DNA of 45,775 nt from positions 1 through 45,775 of the forward strand of contig NZ_FUWU01000024.1 in assembly GCF_900167415.1 (NCBI RefSeq), given 5' to 3'. This stretch comes from Fibrobacter intestinalis (lineage in GTDB: Bacteria > Fibrobacterota > Fibrobacteria > Fibrobacterales > Fibrobacteraceae). The notes beneath the pieces are model-generated. The model was given only the letters and a program-made list of their open reading frames with translations. It did not search any database and was not told the DNA's origin. A program made the position numbers and the translations under genes. This document shows, piece by piece, positions 8,420 through 16,471 of the stretch; the stretch's first letter is position 1; each line of letters starts with the position of its first letter.

Positions 8420-9861
8420 TCGTCGTCCCCCCGCTTCGTCGCCAACCAGATTTTAAGGCTAGCAGGCTGCCGAATATAATCCGAAAAATCGTAACGCGAA
8501 TAGGTATAATAATCCATGAAAATGGTCACCGAATCGCCGGCATCCGTAATGTGGTCGTAATAGAGAGTGTCATAAGGTGCCAGCATGGAATATCCCAAGC
8601 GCAGAACCACTTGCATTTTCGCGCCTTTTCCCGCCCGATTGATAAACGAGCGCATTCCCTGCGTCAGCTGCAACGCCAGAGTGTCGCCGTCCATAAAGAC
8701 CAGGTTCGGATGACCTTCTTTGGCGACAAGTTTTTGGTTCAGCTTGTAAATTTCGGAAGCCTGTTTGTCCGTTCCGTTGGAATCGACAAAAGTCGCCGCG
8801 ACCACCTGAACGGGAAAGCCCAATTCCGAGCCCTCCTTCGAAGAACTGCGGGGCATTTTCAGTTGGGCAAGCACAACCGCCTGTCGCACATCGTTGCTGT
8901 CGCCTTCCGTGTAAGGGAACTCGTCGCCATAAAAATCGCTCAACGCCGAAAGAATTTTTTCACTGGGAATTTCGACCAGCAAGGATTCGAGCACGCCGCC
9001 ATGCAAGACCACGCAATCCGAGCAGGTTTCCGCCGATGAACTGGCAATCGCCGCTCGGAAAGCCCAAATGTTCTTGTATGTATCCCGAGAAATGGTGTCT
9101 CCCCCGACAACGCTAGTTTCCGAAAAAGCCTTGATACGCAAAAACGGAACGACTTCCGAACCCGGTCCAGTAAAGCGATACAGGCGTTTGTTTCCCGACA
9201 ACGAAACTTTCAACTGCAAGCGGGCCGCATCCGAAACCCGGGTCAGCGATTCATAAAATGCACTGGGCAAATCAATCCGCACCGCCGAGCTCAAAGAAGA
9301 GATCTTCAGTTCAAAGGTCGTATCGGCGGAATCCGCCCCCACAAAAGATTCCCGCAATTGGGAACGCCAAACCGAATCTTTGACTTTACCGACGCTATCC
9401 ACAAAGGACGAACCCGTTCCGGTTTCCAAAATCCAGGAAAGCTTGACTTGCACGGACTCCTTCAAAGGAAGAGAATCCTTGTAACCCGCCTGCACATAAA
9501 ATCCCGAATCCGGATAAAGCGCCAGAAACGCCGACCGAAACTCTTCGGCACTGTCCGCCCTGAAACGCGCAAAAAAACTCCGGTCGCGAAAACCAAAGTC
9601 CAAAATCCATTCGTGCTTCATCCCGTTGATTTCGCCGGCAACGCCCTGATAATAATTGATGCGAGGCGTGCTGTCGAAACCGACCGAATAGGAATCTAAA
9701 GAGATGTCGTCTATTTCAACGGTCTGCACCAGATAATTGGAAGGAAATCCCTGATCGTCAAGCCAGGCCACTAGAGAATCCCCGTCGGAATCAAAAATGC
9801 AAGACGCTAAAAGCAGCATCGGCAAGACAGCAAACAACAATAGCGATTTGAATTTCTTCAC
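8416..9861 (-). CDS. Large lipoprotein of unknown function
   Basis: The open frame extends further upstream, but a GTG at 9861 gives a proper lipoprotein signal (VKKFKSLLLFAVLPMLLLASC, lipobox ending LASC) and has GGAG six bases before it, so I take this start; the product is about 481 residues. The mature part is rich in Ser and Asp, with no motif I recognise; several stretches (for example SVVGGDTISRDTYKNIWAFRA, in part) suggest beta structure. It is the first gene of the operon that continues with the outer-membrane barrel, DUF4912 protein and GH57 enzyme. The extended N-terminus in the longer frame would cover the thrC promoter and lacks export logic. Confidence 0.7.
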   Translation of the reverse strand: MKKFKSLLLFAVLPMLLLASCIFDSDGDSLVAWLDDQGFPSNYLVQTVEIDDISLDSYSVGFDSTPRINYYQGVAGEINGMKHEWILDFGFRDRSFFARFRADSAEEFRSAFLALYPDSGFYVQAGYKDSLPLKESVQVKLSWILETGTGSSFVDSVGKVKDSVWRSQLRESFVGADSADTTFELKISSLSSAVRIDLPSAFYESLTRVSDAARLQLKVSLSGNKRLYRFTGPGSEVVPFLRIKAFSETSVVGGDTISRDTYKNIWAFRAAIASSSAETCSDCVVLHGGVLESLLVEIPSEKILSALSDFYGDEFPYTEGDSNDVRQAVVLAQLKMPRSSSKEGSELGFPVQVVAATFVDSNGTDKQASEIYKLNQKLVAKEGHPNLVFMDGDTLALQLTQGMRSFINRAGKGAKMQVVLRLGYSMLAPYDTLYYDHITDAGDSVTIFMDYYTYSRYDFSDYIRQPASLKIWLATKRGDDE

Positions 9862-9990
9862 GGAAACTCCGAAAAAAGGAAATAACAGCCCCAAATATAC
9901 AAAAAGGAAAAAAGCTCGCCATACTCTCACTCTGGAAGCATCTCCAAACCTTCCCTCTTTACCCGCATCCGCTGAATATGCAAAATCCAT

Positions 9991-10019
9991 TTGTCGCCGT
10001 TCATTTAAATAACTATACT
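9991..10019 (+). promoter_or_regulatory. Likely thrC promoter
   Basis: TTGTCG and TATACT are separated by 17 bases, a good sigma-70-type arrangement. Predicted transcription start is about 10026, giving a leader of only about 18 bases before the thrC ATG, too short for an attenuator. Confidence 0.55.
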
Positions 10020-10043
10020 TGTTCAAAAATTTTCGAGGCCACT

Positions 10044-11381
10044 ATGAAACCTTTTCACGCCTATTTTCAGAGCATCAACGAGAACGACACCTACCCGCTA
10101 GACGAAGTTATTTACCGCAGCAAGGTCGATGGGAGCCTTCTTGAAGTACATCATGACCGCGATGCACTCGCCGAACGTTCCCCGGACGAATGGAAAAAGC
10201 TCTTTGCCGAACGCCGGATGAGTTTCAAACCCGCCGACATGAGCGGCGTCTGGAGCAAACGGGAAATGGTTCTGCCCGAAATTCCCGAAGAGGACATTGT
10301 GACTCTTCGCGAAGGTTGGAGTCCTCTGTTTGACGCCCAAGCGCTCGCTAAAGAAATCGGACTCAAAAAGCTGTGGGTCAAACTCTGCGGAAATTCGCAC
10401 ACGGGCAGTTTTAAAGATCTCGGCATGACGGTTCTTGTCAGTCAGGTCAATTCGATGATCAAGCGCGGAAAACCGATTGACGCTGTCGCTTGCGCCAGCA
10501 CGGGAGACACCTCCGCCGCTCTCTCCGCCTTTACGGCAAAAGCCGGAATTCCCAGCATCGTATTCCTTCCGCGTGGCAAAACGAGCGTCGCCCAGCTGAT
10601 TCAGCCGATTTCCAACGGCAGCATCGTCTTGGCCCTCGACACCGACTTTGACGGCTGCATGAAAATCGTGCAACAGGTCACCGCCGACAACCGCATTTAT
10701 CTGGCGAACTCGATGAACAGCCTCCGCGTGGAAGGACAAAAAACGATTTCTCCCGAAATCTGCCAAGAACTCGGCTGGAAAGTCCCAGACACCGTCATCA
10801 TTCCAGGCGGCAATTTGGGCAACGTCAGCGCGCTAGCCAAAGGATTCGACGATTGCCTCGCCATGGGACTCATCGATAAAAAGCCCCGCATCGTCCTCGC
10901 CCAAGCCGAAAACGCCAACCCGTTCTTCCAAGCGTATCAGCGCGGATTCGATAAGCTCGTTCCCGTCCACGCGAAAAAGACACTCGCGAGTGCAATTCAA
11001 ATCGGCAACCCCGTCAGCTACCCGAAAGCGGAACGCGCCATCAAGAATTACAACGGCATTGTCATCGACGTTTCCGAAGACGAACTCGCGAACGCCGCAG
11101 AACGCGCCGACAAAATTGGACTTTACGCTTGCCCGCATACCGGCGTCGCCCTAGGCGCACTTCTGAAACTCCGCGCCCAAGGTGCCATCGACAAGGACGA
11201 AGAAGTCGTCGTCATCAGCACAGCGCACGGCCTCAAATTCACCGAGTTCAAAGTCGCCTACCACAAGCAGGAACTCGAAGGAATTTCGGCAAAATATGCG
11301 AACCCGATTTTCGAAGCTCCTGCGGAACTCGGTCCGGTCATGGACATTCTCCAAAAAGAAATGGCTAACCGGAGAAGATAA
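10044..11381 (+). CDS. thrC: Threonine synthase
   Basis: The enzyme converts O-phosphohomoserine to threonine using PLP. I chose the ATG at 10044 because GAGG lies just before it; upstream in-frame codons lack such a site. The 445-residue protein has the PLP-lysine motif HTGSFKDLG (Lys124), the ASTGDTSAAL phosphate/substrate loop and PGGNLGNVSAL, which binds the PLP phosphate. Residues 1-90 form the N-terminal domain that distinguishes threonine synthases from other fold-type II enzymes. The next gene starts three bases after its stop, so the two form an operon. Neighbouring homoserine-pathway genes are absent. Confidence 0.93.
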   Translation: MKPFHAYFQSINENDTYPLDEVIYRSKVDGSLLEVHHDRDALAERSPDEWKKLFAERRMSFKPADMSGVWSKREMVLPEIPEEDIVTLREGWSPLFDAQALAKEIGLKKLWVKLCGNSHTGSFKDLGMTVLVSQVNSMIKRGKPIDAVACASTGDTSAALSAFTAKAGIPSIVFLPRGKTSVAQLIQPISNGSIVLALDTDFDGCMKIVQQVTADNRIYLANSMNSLRVEGQKTISPEICQELGWKVPDTVIIPGGNLGNVSALAKGFDDCLAMGLIDKKPRIVLAQAENANPFFQAYQRGFDKLVPVHAKKTLASAIQIGNPVSYPKAERAIKNYNGIVIDVSEDELANAAERADKIGLYACPHTGVALGALLKLRAQGAIDKDEEVVVISTAHGLKFTEFKVAYHKQELEGISAKYANPIFEAPAELGPVMDILQKEMANRRR

Positions 11382-11384
11382 CCG

Positions 11385-12629
11385 ATGATTTTGAACGCCA
11401 TCTGGCTCCTGTTCTTTTTCGGAGCGTTTATCGCATGCGTTGTCCAATGGCTCGCCATGGGCAATTCGGGGATTTTCAATTCGACAATTCTCGCTGCATT
11501 TGACATGTCCAAAACGGCGTTCGAAATCGCCCTCGGGCTCACGGGCGTTCTCAGCCTGTGGCTCGGGATTTTAAAAATCGGCGAAAAGGCGGGAGCCATC
11601 CAAATCCTCGCCAAACTGGTGCAGCCTTTATTTACACGGCTCTTTCCCGAAATTCCCAAGGGACATCCCGTCTTTGGCACGATGCTCATGAACATCAGCG
11701 CCAACATGCTCGGTCTTGACAACGCGGCAACGCCCATGGGACTCAAAGCCATGAAACAGCTGCAAGAACTGAACCCGAATCCGGACAAATCGGTCGCCAG
11801 CGATTCGCAAATTCTGTTCCTCGTGCTGAATGCTAGCGGGCTAACCCTGATTCCCGTGAGCATCATGACATACCGGGCGCAGCTGGGCGCTGCCAATCCA
11901 TCCGATATTTTTCTGCCGATTCTTCTTTCTACTTTTTTCAGCACTCTCGCCGGAATCATCGCCATCAGTTTTTTCCAAAAAATCAAGATTAAAGACCCCG
12001 TAACCCTCGCTTGGATTGCCGGCCTTTCGGCACTTGTCATCGCGACTCTAGCCTACTTCAGCCGCTTAACGGCGGAAGCCCTTGGCACAACGAGTCTCTT
12101 TGTCAGCGGCATCATTCTTTTCGGCGTGATTATCATTTTTCTGGGACTGGCCATCTACAAAAAGATCCGCGCTTACGAAGCTTTTGTGGAAGGAGCCAAG
12201 GAAGGTTTTCAAACCGCTATCATGGTCATTCCCTACCTGGTGGCAATTCTCGTCGGAGTCGCCGTATTCCGGGCAAGCGGAGCCATGGATTTGCTGATGA
12301 ACGGCATCTCTCATCTTCTCGGATTTTTCGGGATCGGAAATGATGTTGTTCCCGCTTTGCCGACCGCTCTCATGAAACCCCTCAGCGGCAGCGGTTCCCG
12401 TGGCATGATGATCGATGCGATGAAAACTTTGGGGCCAGACAGCTTTGCCGGACGATTAAGCTGTATGTTCCAAGGTGCTGCCGATACGACTTTCTACATT
12501 ATCGCGGTTTATTTTGGCTCTGTCGGTGTTCGCAAAACACGTCATGCGGTCACGTGCGCTCTTATCGCAGACCTCGTTGGCATCATCGCCGCCATTTCGA
12601 TAGCCTACATATTCTTTCCGCCGACATAG
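11385..12629 (+). CDS. Fused SpmA-SpmB nucleoside-recognition (Gate) domain membrane protein
   Basis: The 414-residue polytopic membrane protein contains two Gate/nucleoside-recognition domains. The first (about residues 40-200, with LGLDNAATPMGLKAM) corresponds to SpmA and the second (about 270-405, with PTALMKPLSGSGSRGMM and GAADTTFYIIAVYFG) to SpmB. In Bacillus the two are separate spore-maturation proteins that act in spore-core dehydration; fused forms occur in many non-sporulating Gram-negatives, where the transported substrate is not established. A GGAG-like site lies in the end of thrC and the gap is three bases, so it is co-transcribed with thrC. Confidence 0.85.
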   Translation: MILNAIWLLFFFGAFIACVVQWLAMGNSGIFNSTILAAFDMSKTAFEIALGLTGVLSLWLGILKIGEKAGAIQILAKLVQPLFTRLFPEIPKGHPVFGTMLMNISANMLGLDNAATPMGLKAMKQLQELNPNPDKSVASDSQILFLVLNASGLTLIPVSIMTYRAQLGAANPSDIFLPILLSTFFSTLAGIIAISFFQKIKIKDPVTLAWIAGLSALVIATLAYFSRLTAEALGTTSLFVSGIILFGVIIIFLGLAIYKKIRAYEAFVEGAKEGFQTAIMVIPYLVAILVGVAVFRASGAMDLLMNGISHLLGFFGIGNDVVPALPTALMKPLSGSGSRGMMIDAMKTLGPDSFAGRLSCMFQGAADTTFYIIAVYFGSVGVRKTRHAVTCALIADLVGIIAAISIAYIFFPPT

Positions 12630-12707
12630 GTACTTTCAAAAATCAGCGATTAGCATTAAAGCTGTCAGCAACGTGAGAAGCCCGTTTTTAAAATTCAATG
12701 CGGAAAT

Positions 12708-12780
12708 GGGAATTATATATAATATTCCACCAAATACGCGCGATTCAAAATTTTTCGCAAGAGAGAACTTCTTTTCAAAC
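12708..12780. repeat. Intergenic repeat related to 4231-4312 and 43868-43945
   Basis: It contains the near-palindrome GGGAATTATATATAATATTC, then CGCGATTC, TTTTTCGC and GAGAACTTCTTTTCAAA. The first words match 4231-4312; the last matches 43876-43890. It has no coding potential. Confidence 0.45.
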
Positions 12781-12849
12781 GGGGCATTTTTCTCGCTGAC
12801 CGCTATGCTTCGCCAGTCTATGAGTCTTGGGAACTTGTTCCGTAAAAAG

Positions 12850-12875
12850 ATTGCCGCGCTACGCTCGCAATGACG
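12850..12875 (-). repeat. CGTCATTGCGAG-type dispersed repeat
   Basis: On the minus strand this reads CGTCATTGCGAG, then CGTAGCGCGGCAAT. The same element occurs on the plus strand at 44072-44106, 44327-44358 and 44372-44403. Very similar short repeats are known from intergenic DNA of many unrelated bacteria. Confidence 0.7.
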
Positions 12876-12940
12876 AGGTACTGGATCGGATAGCTCCGCC
12901 ATTGGGAACTTTTTTCCGTCACCCCGAACCCCAGAGGGGT

Positions 12941-13096
12941 TATACGACACTTGTCAATTTATTGACTTAGTGGAGTTATCCTCTATGTGGATATACGACA
13001 CTTGGTAACTTTGTTACCTTAGTGGAGTTATACTCTATGTGGATATACGACACTTGGTAACTTTGTTACCTTAGTGGAGTTATACTCGAAGTGTAG
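12941..13096. repeat. Three-unit tandem hairpin array
   Basis: Three direct units (12941-12991, 12992-13043, 13044-13096) of 51-52 bases start TATACGACACTT and end near TCTATGTGGA. Each holds a hairpin: an outer CACT/AGTG pair and an inner stem. In unit 1 the inner stem is GTCAAT/ATTGAC; in units 2 and 3 it is GGTAAC/GTTACC. Sequence changes in the stem are thus matched on both arms. The third unit ends differently (CGAAGTGTAG). It lies between the SpmAB gene and the 3' end of pepT. A two-unit inverted copy is at 44127-44230. Confidence 0.9.
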
Positions 13097-13171
13097 AAGC
13101 AATCCTTTTATATAAAGCCCCGCTGAAATCATCGTATTCAACACCATTCATTCCTTTCCTGCGACCTTTCT

Positions 13172-14407
13172 TCAACATTTCACAATGTTCAAAATGATTT
13201 GCACAACGGTTTCCATACCTTCCACGCTAATGTGTTCAAAGGGACCGTGAAAACCATAACCTCCCGTTCCCAAATTGGGGCAAGGAAGTCCTTGATACGA
13301 AAGAAGCGCCCCGTCCGTTCCGCCCCGAATAAGACTATCGACAGGCTCCAAACCCGCATTGCGAATCGCTCTCCGCGCCCTTTCCAAAATTTCAGGATGC
13401 TTTTCAAGCACTGGCCGCATATTGCGATAGGAATGCTTTAGCTGTATGACAACCGCAGGATTTTCCGCCGTGCCGCCGTATTTGGAATTGAAAATTTCGG
13501 CCAGTTTTTGCAAATAGCCGCAGCGAATCGCAAATTGCTTTTGATCATGATCGCGAACGATATACACCAGCTTTGCACTAGAAACATCGCCCTCCATTTG
13601 TACCAGATGATAAAAGCCTTCTCGCCCTTCCGTCATCGCAGGAGTTTCATTTTTGGGAAGTGCCATCGCAATTTCTGCAGCCATTAAAGCCGCATTTTTC
13701 ATAATTCCTTTTGCGTCCCCCGGATGTACGCTTTTGCCTTTTATTTCAAAAATCGCCGTGGCGGCGTTAAAATTTTCAGAAGCAATCTCCCTTTCATCGC
13801 CACCATCTACCGTATAAGCGAATGTCGCCGGGAACAAGTTCAAATCAAAATGCTCCGTTCCCCGCCCGATTTCTTCGTCGGGGGTAAAGCAAACCCAAAT
13901 TTCACCATGATGAATTTGTACAGAATCTTGATTTGCCCGCACCAGCATTTCCATTGCCGTAACGATTTCTGCTATACCCGCTTTATCGTCTGCGCCGAGA
14001 AGGGTCGTGCCATCCGTCGTAATCAAAGTGCGCCCTTTCCAATTTTTGAGTTCAGGAAATTCCGAAACTTTTAGAACAGCACCCGATCCTTTTAACAGTA
14101 CATCTTCCCCATCGTAATTTTCTAAAATCTGCGGCTTTGGATTTTCACCGGAAAAATCGGGAGATGTATCCATGTGGGCAATGAATCCTATCGCTGGATT
14201 CGCTTCATCACCTGGTGTCGCAGGGAGCATTCCATAAACATAACCGTTCGCATCCATTTTCACTTGTAGCAAACCGATTTGCTGCAGCTCTTGCACCAAA
14301 TAACGCCCCAAATCCAGTTGTCCAGACGAACTAGGGCAAGTTGCCGAAGCCTCATCAGAAGTCGTCGTAAAATGAATGTATTGCAAAAAACGTTCTAAAA
14401 GTGTCAT
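13172..14407 (-). CDS. pepT: Peptidase T (tripeptide aminopeptidase)
   Basis: This 411-residue M20-family zinc peptidase releases the N-terminal residue from tripeptides in the cytoplasm. Metal and catalytic motifs are visible: GFIAHMDTSPD (first His and Asp), TDGTTLLGADDKAGIAE (bridging Asp), WVCFTPDEEIGRG (Glu-Glu) and TVDGGD, with a late RGGTDGALLSYQGLPCPNLGTGG segment (shown in part by its key words) for the C-terminal His/Gly region. The ATG at 14407 is chosen over one 11 codons upstream because GAGGA lies eight bases before it and the length then matches E. coli PepT. It is the last gene of the recC-recB-recD-pepT run, 17 bases after recD. Confidence 0.92.
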   Translation of the reverse strand: MTLLERFLQYIHFTTTSDEASATCPSSSGQLDLGRYLVQELQQIGLLQVKMDANGYVYGMLPATPGDEANPAIGFIAHMDTSPDFSGENPKPQILENYDGEDVLLKGSGAVLKVSEFPELKNWKGRTLITTDGTTLLGADDKAGIAEIVTAMEMLVRANQDSVQIHHGEIWVCFTPDEEIGRGTEHFDLNLFPATFAYTVDGGDEREIASENFNAATAIFEIKGKSVHPGDAKGIMKNAALMAAEIAMALPKNETPAMTEGREGFYHLVQMEGDVSSAKLVYIVRDHDQKQFAIRCGYLQKLAEIFNSKYGGTAENPAVVIQLKHSYRNMRPVLEKHPEILERARRAIRNAGLEPVDSLIRGGTDGALLSYQGLPCPNLGTGGYGFHGPFEHISVEGMETVVQIILNIVKC

Positions 14408-14424
14408 CCGAATTTCCTCAAAAT

Positions 14425-16470
14425 TCAATTTTCTTTCCAAATGCCCGTATCCCGTTGAATCACGGTCTGCTGTGCTTCGATGAGCCGTTCTTTAGAAACG
14501 ATGACCGTCAAGCTGCCCGGATTTTTTTCGCTCATTTTTACTCGGGTGATGCCTGTGTAAAGAATTTGGCGATTCAGCAGCGGATGCCCTTTTCGCGACG
14601 GAAGAAACATCAAGATATTTCGGTAGCCAGAACCCTGGGACTTGTGAATGGTAATGGCGAACGCGGATTCTAGCGCATCGTTTGGAAACAGGGAAAGCAA
14701 GTAGCAAGAGTAGGCGGAACCGATTTTAACCATCAAATAATCCACGCCATCCCGGTCTTTCACCACTACACCCGAATCGCCGTTATACAGATTGAACATG
14801 GGCAAATTTTTAGTGAACATCAAAATTTGTCCTGCAAAAAATTGACCTTCCAAATCGGAAGACTCCGCTTTTGTTTTTTTACGCAGGCAGGAGCAAATGA
14901 TTTGATTGATATTTTCCACCCCTTGAATTCCTTGGCGTTCCGCCGAAAGAATCCGGGCGTTTTCCGCGGCGTCCCAAAGCTTTTTCCGAACTTCATTTTC
15001 CTCTTCGTCCGGATTTTCTACAGATGGATTGACTTTTTGGGCTAACTCCGGCAAGTTGCTACAGAATTTTTCCGCCCAGCTTTGAAGCCATTGAAACAGC
15101 TCTTTTTGCATTTTCTTCGTGGACTTCGCATTCTCCCCGAGGGAAGCAAATTGAAGTGCATTTTTTTCAGACCACCAATCGGCATTCCAAATTTTCACGC
15201 CACCGCATTCCTGAAGGGACGTGTTTAATTTTTCAACACCCGAATCTTGGATTCCTTTGGCAAAACGTCCCACTTTAGAATCATCCGGGAACCGATTGGA
15301 TTCCGTCAGTTCTACCACAGCATCTTTTCGGAGTCCCAGCAACTCGCCCAGAACGGCACCGGCTTCTACGGAGGGAAGCTGGTTCTTGTCGCCCAAAACG
15401 AACAAGCGAAAATCCTTTTGGGGCAAAGCTTCGAGAAATGAAGCGAAGAGGGTCACGTCAATCATGCTGGCTTCGTCAATGACAAAAATCGAATTTTCAG
15501 GAAGACGATTTTGGGCATTATAAGTAAACGCATTTTTTGCCGGAGAAAAAGAAAGCAAGCGGTGCATGGTCTGCCCGTCCACATTTTGAAATTTTTCTTC
15601 AATTTCGGGATGAGCCTCTTTTTCTGCAACTGGAATATCTTCCAGATTTTTCACTTCGCCCAAGCGGTTGGCGGCCTTGCCGCTGGGAGCCACGAAATAC
15701 AAGGACCAATTCAAGTTTTCCAGAGAATTTTTGAAAAGATTCCAAAGCAAAAATTGCACCACTGTCGTTTTTCCTGTCCCCGGGCCGCCTGTAATAATCA
15801 GGTTGTTTTTTTGTCCGCATAAAATGGCTTCGGCTTGCGCTTGCTTTAATTCAAAACCATCATGGCGAGACTCTTCGATGATATTTTTAATTTCCTCTTC
15901 GGATGGTTTGGATATTCCGTAAAATACGGAGCTTTCCTTTCCGAATACTTGGGAAATCGTCTCCTTGGCTTTCCAGAATTTATCGGTAAAAAGGAAGTTT
16001 TTTTTTGCTCCAGCGTATTTTTCAACAACTAGAGGAATTGAAGAAAAACGTTTCGCATTGAGGATGTCGTTTCCTTCCGGGTCTTGAATTGGAGTGTTCG
16101 CAAAATCCTGCAATTCAGAACAGCCTTTTTCAAAAATCCTCTGAAAATTCTCCGGCAAGGCTTCCACGCTGTCACCGGCATCCAATTCGTTTTTTTGCTG
16201 AACTTGCGCACCAGAAATTTTTTGAAGCCACTTGTCGCACAAATCCTTGGAATCCAGAGGAACGCAAACATTGCCCTCCGCCAACAAGGAAAAATAGACC
16301 AGCAACGTCTTTTGCGCATTTTCCGAAAGCGGTTTTTTGTCTTTATTTTGCAGCTCGGCAAGGGTGTTCACCAATTTCAAATGCAGCGGACGCACAAGCC
16401 CTAGATCTTTTAATTCGTTAAAAAATTTTTTCACCGATTCCGAAGGTTTCCGTTTCATTTCATCAGACAT
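14425..16470 (-). CDS. recD: Exodeoxyribonuclease V alpha subunit (RecD)
   Basis: RecD is the 5'-3' helicase of the RecBCD complex that resects double-strand breaks. The 681-residue protein has Walker A TGGPGTGKTT (about residues 227-236), Walker B FVIDEASMID, the motif LFVLGDKNQLPSVEAG and the C-terminal UvrD-like AITIHKSQGSGY. The N-terminal RecD domain is present and the length is slightly above the E. coli protein. The ATG at 16470 is chosen because GAGGAGG precedes it by eight or nine bases; it begins immediately after the recB stop codon, which implies translational coupling. Gene order recC-recB-recD differs from the E. coli layout, where ptrA lies between recC and recB. Confidence 0.92.
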   Translation of the reverse strand: MSDEMKRKPSESVKKFFNELKDLGLVRPLHLKLVNTLAELQNKDKKPLSENAQKTLLVYFSLLAEGNVCVPLDSKDLCDKWLQKISGAQVQQKNELDAGDSVEALPENFQRIFEKGCSELQDFANTPIQDPEGNDILNAKRFSSIPLVVEKYAGAKKNFLFTDKFWKAKETISQVFGKESSVFYGISKPSEEEIKNIIEESRHDGFELKQAQAEAILCGQKNNLIITGGPGTGKTTVVQFLLWNLFKNSLENLNWSLYFVAPSGKAANRLGEVKNLEDIPVAEKEAHPEIEEKFQNVDGQTMHRLLSFSPAKNAFTYNAQNRLPENSIFVIDEASMIDVTLFASFLEALPQKDFRLFVLGDKNQLPSVEAGAVLGELLGLRKDAVVELTESNRFPDDSKVGRFAKGIQDSGVEKLNTSLQECGGVKIWNADWWSEKNALQFASLGENAKSTKKMQKELFQWLQSWAEKFCSNLPELAQKVNPSVENPDEEENEVRKKLWDAAENARILSAERQGIQGVENINQIICSCLRKKTKAESSDLEGQFFAGQILMFTKNLPMFNLYNGDSGVVVKDRDGVDYLMVKIGSAYSCYLLSLFPNDALESAFAITIHKSQGSGYRNILMFLPSRKGHPLLNRQILYTGITRVKMSEKNPGSLTVIVSKERLIEAQQTVIQRDTGIWKEN

Positions 16471-16471
16471 T

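Noticed and set aside
9862-10026. Upstream extension of the lipoprotein frame by 55 codons
   Set aside because: It would bury the lipoprotein signal sequence and span the thrC promoter; the GTG at 9861 has a good ribosome site and a full signal.
12941-13096. Hairpin array considered as a CRISPR array
   Set aside because: The units are adjacent direct repeats with no unique spacers between them, and the only variation is paired stem change.
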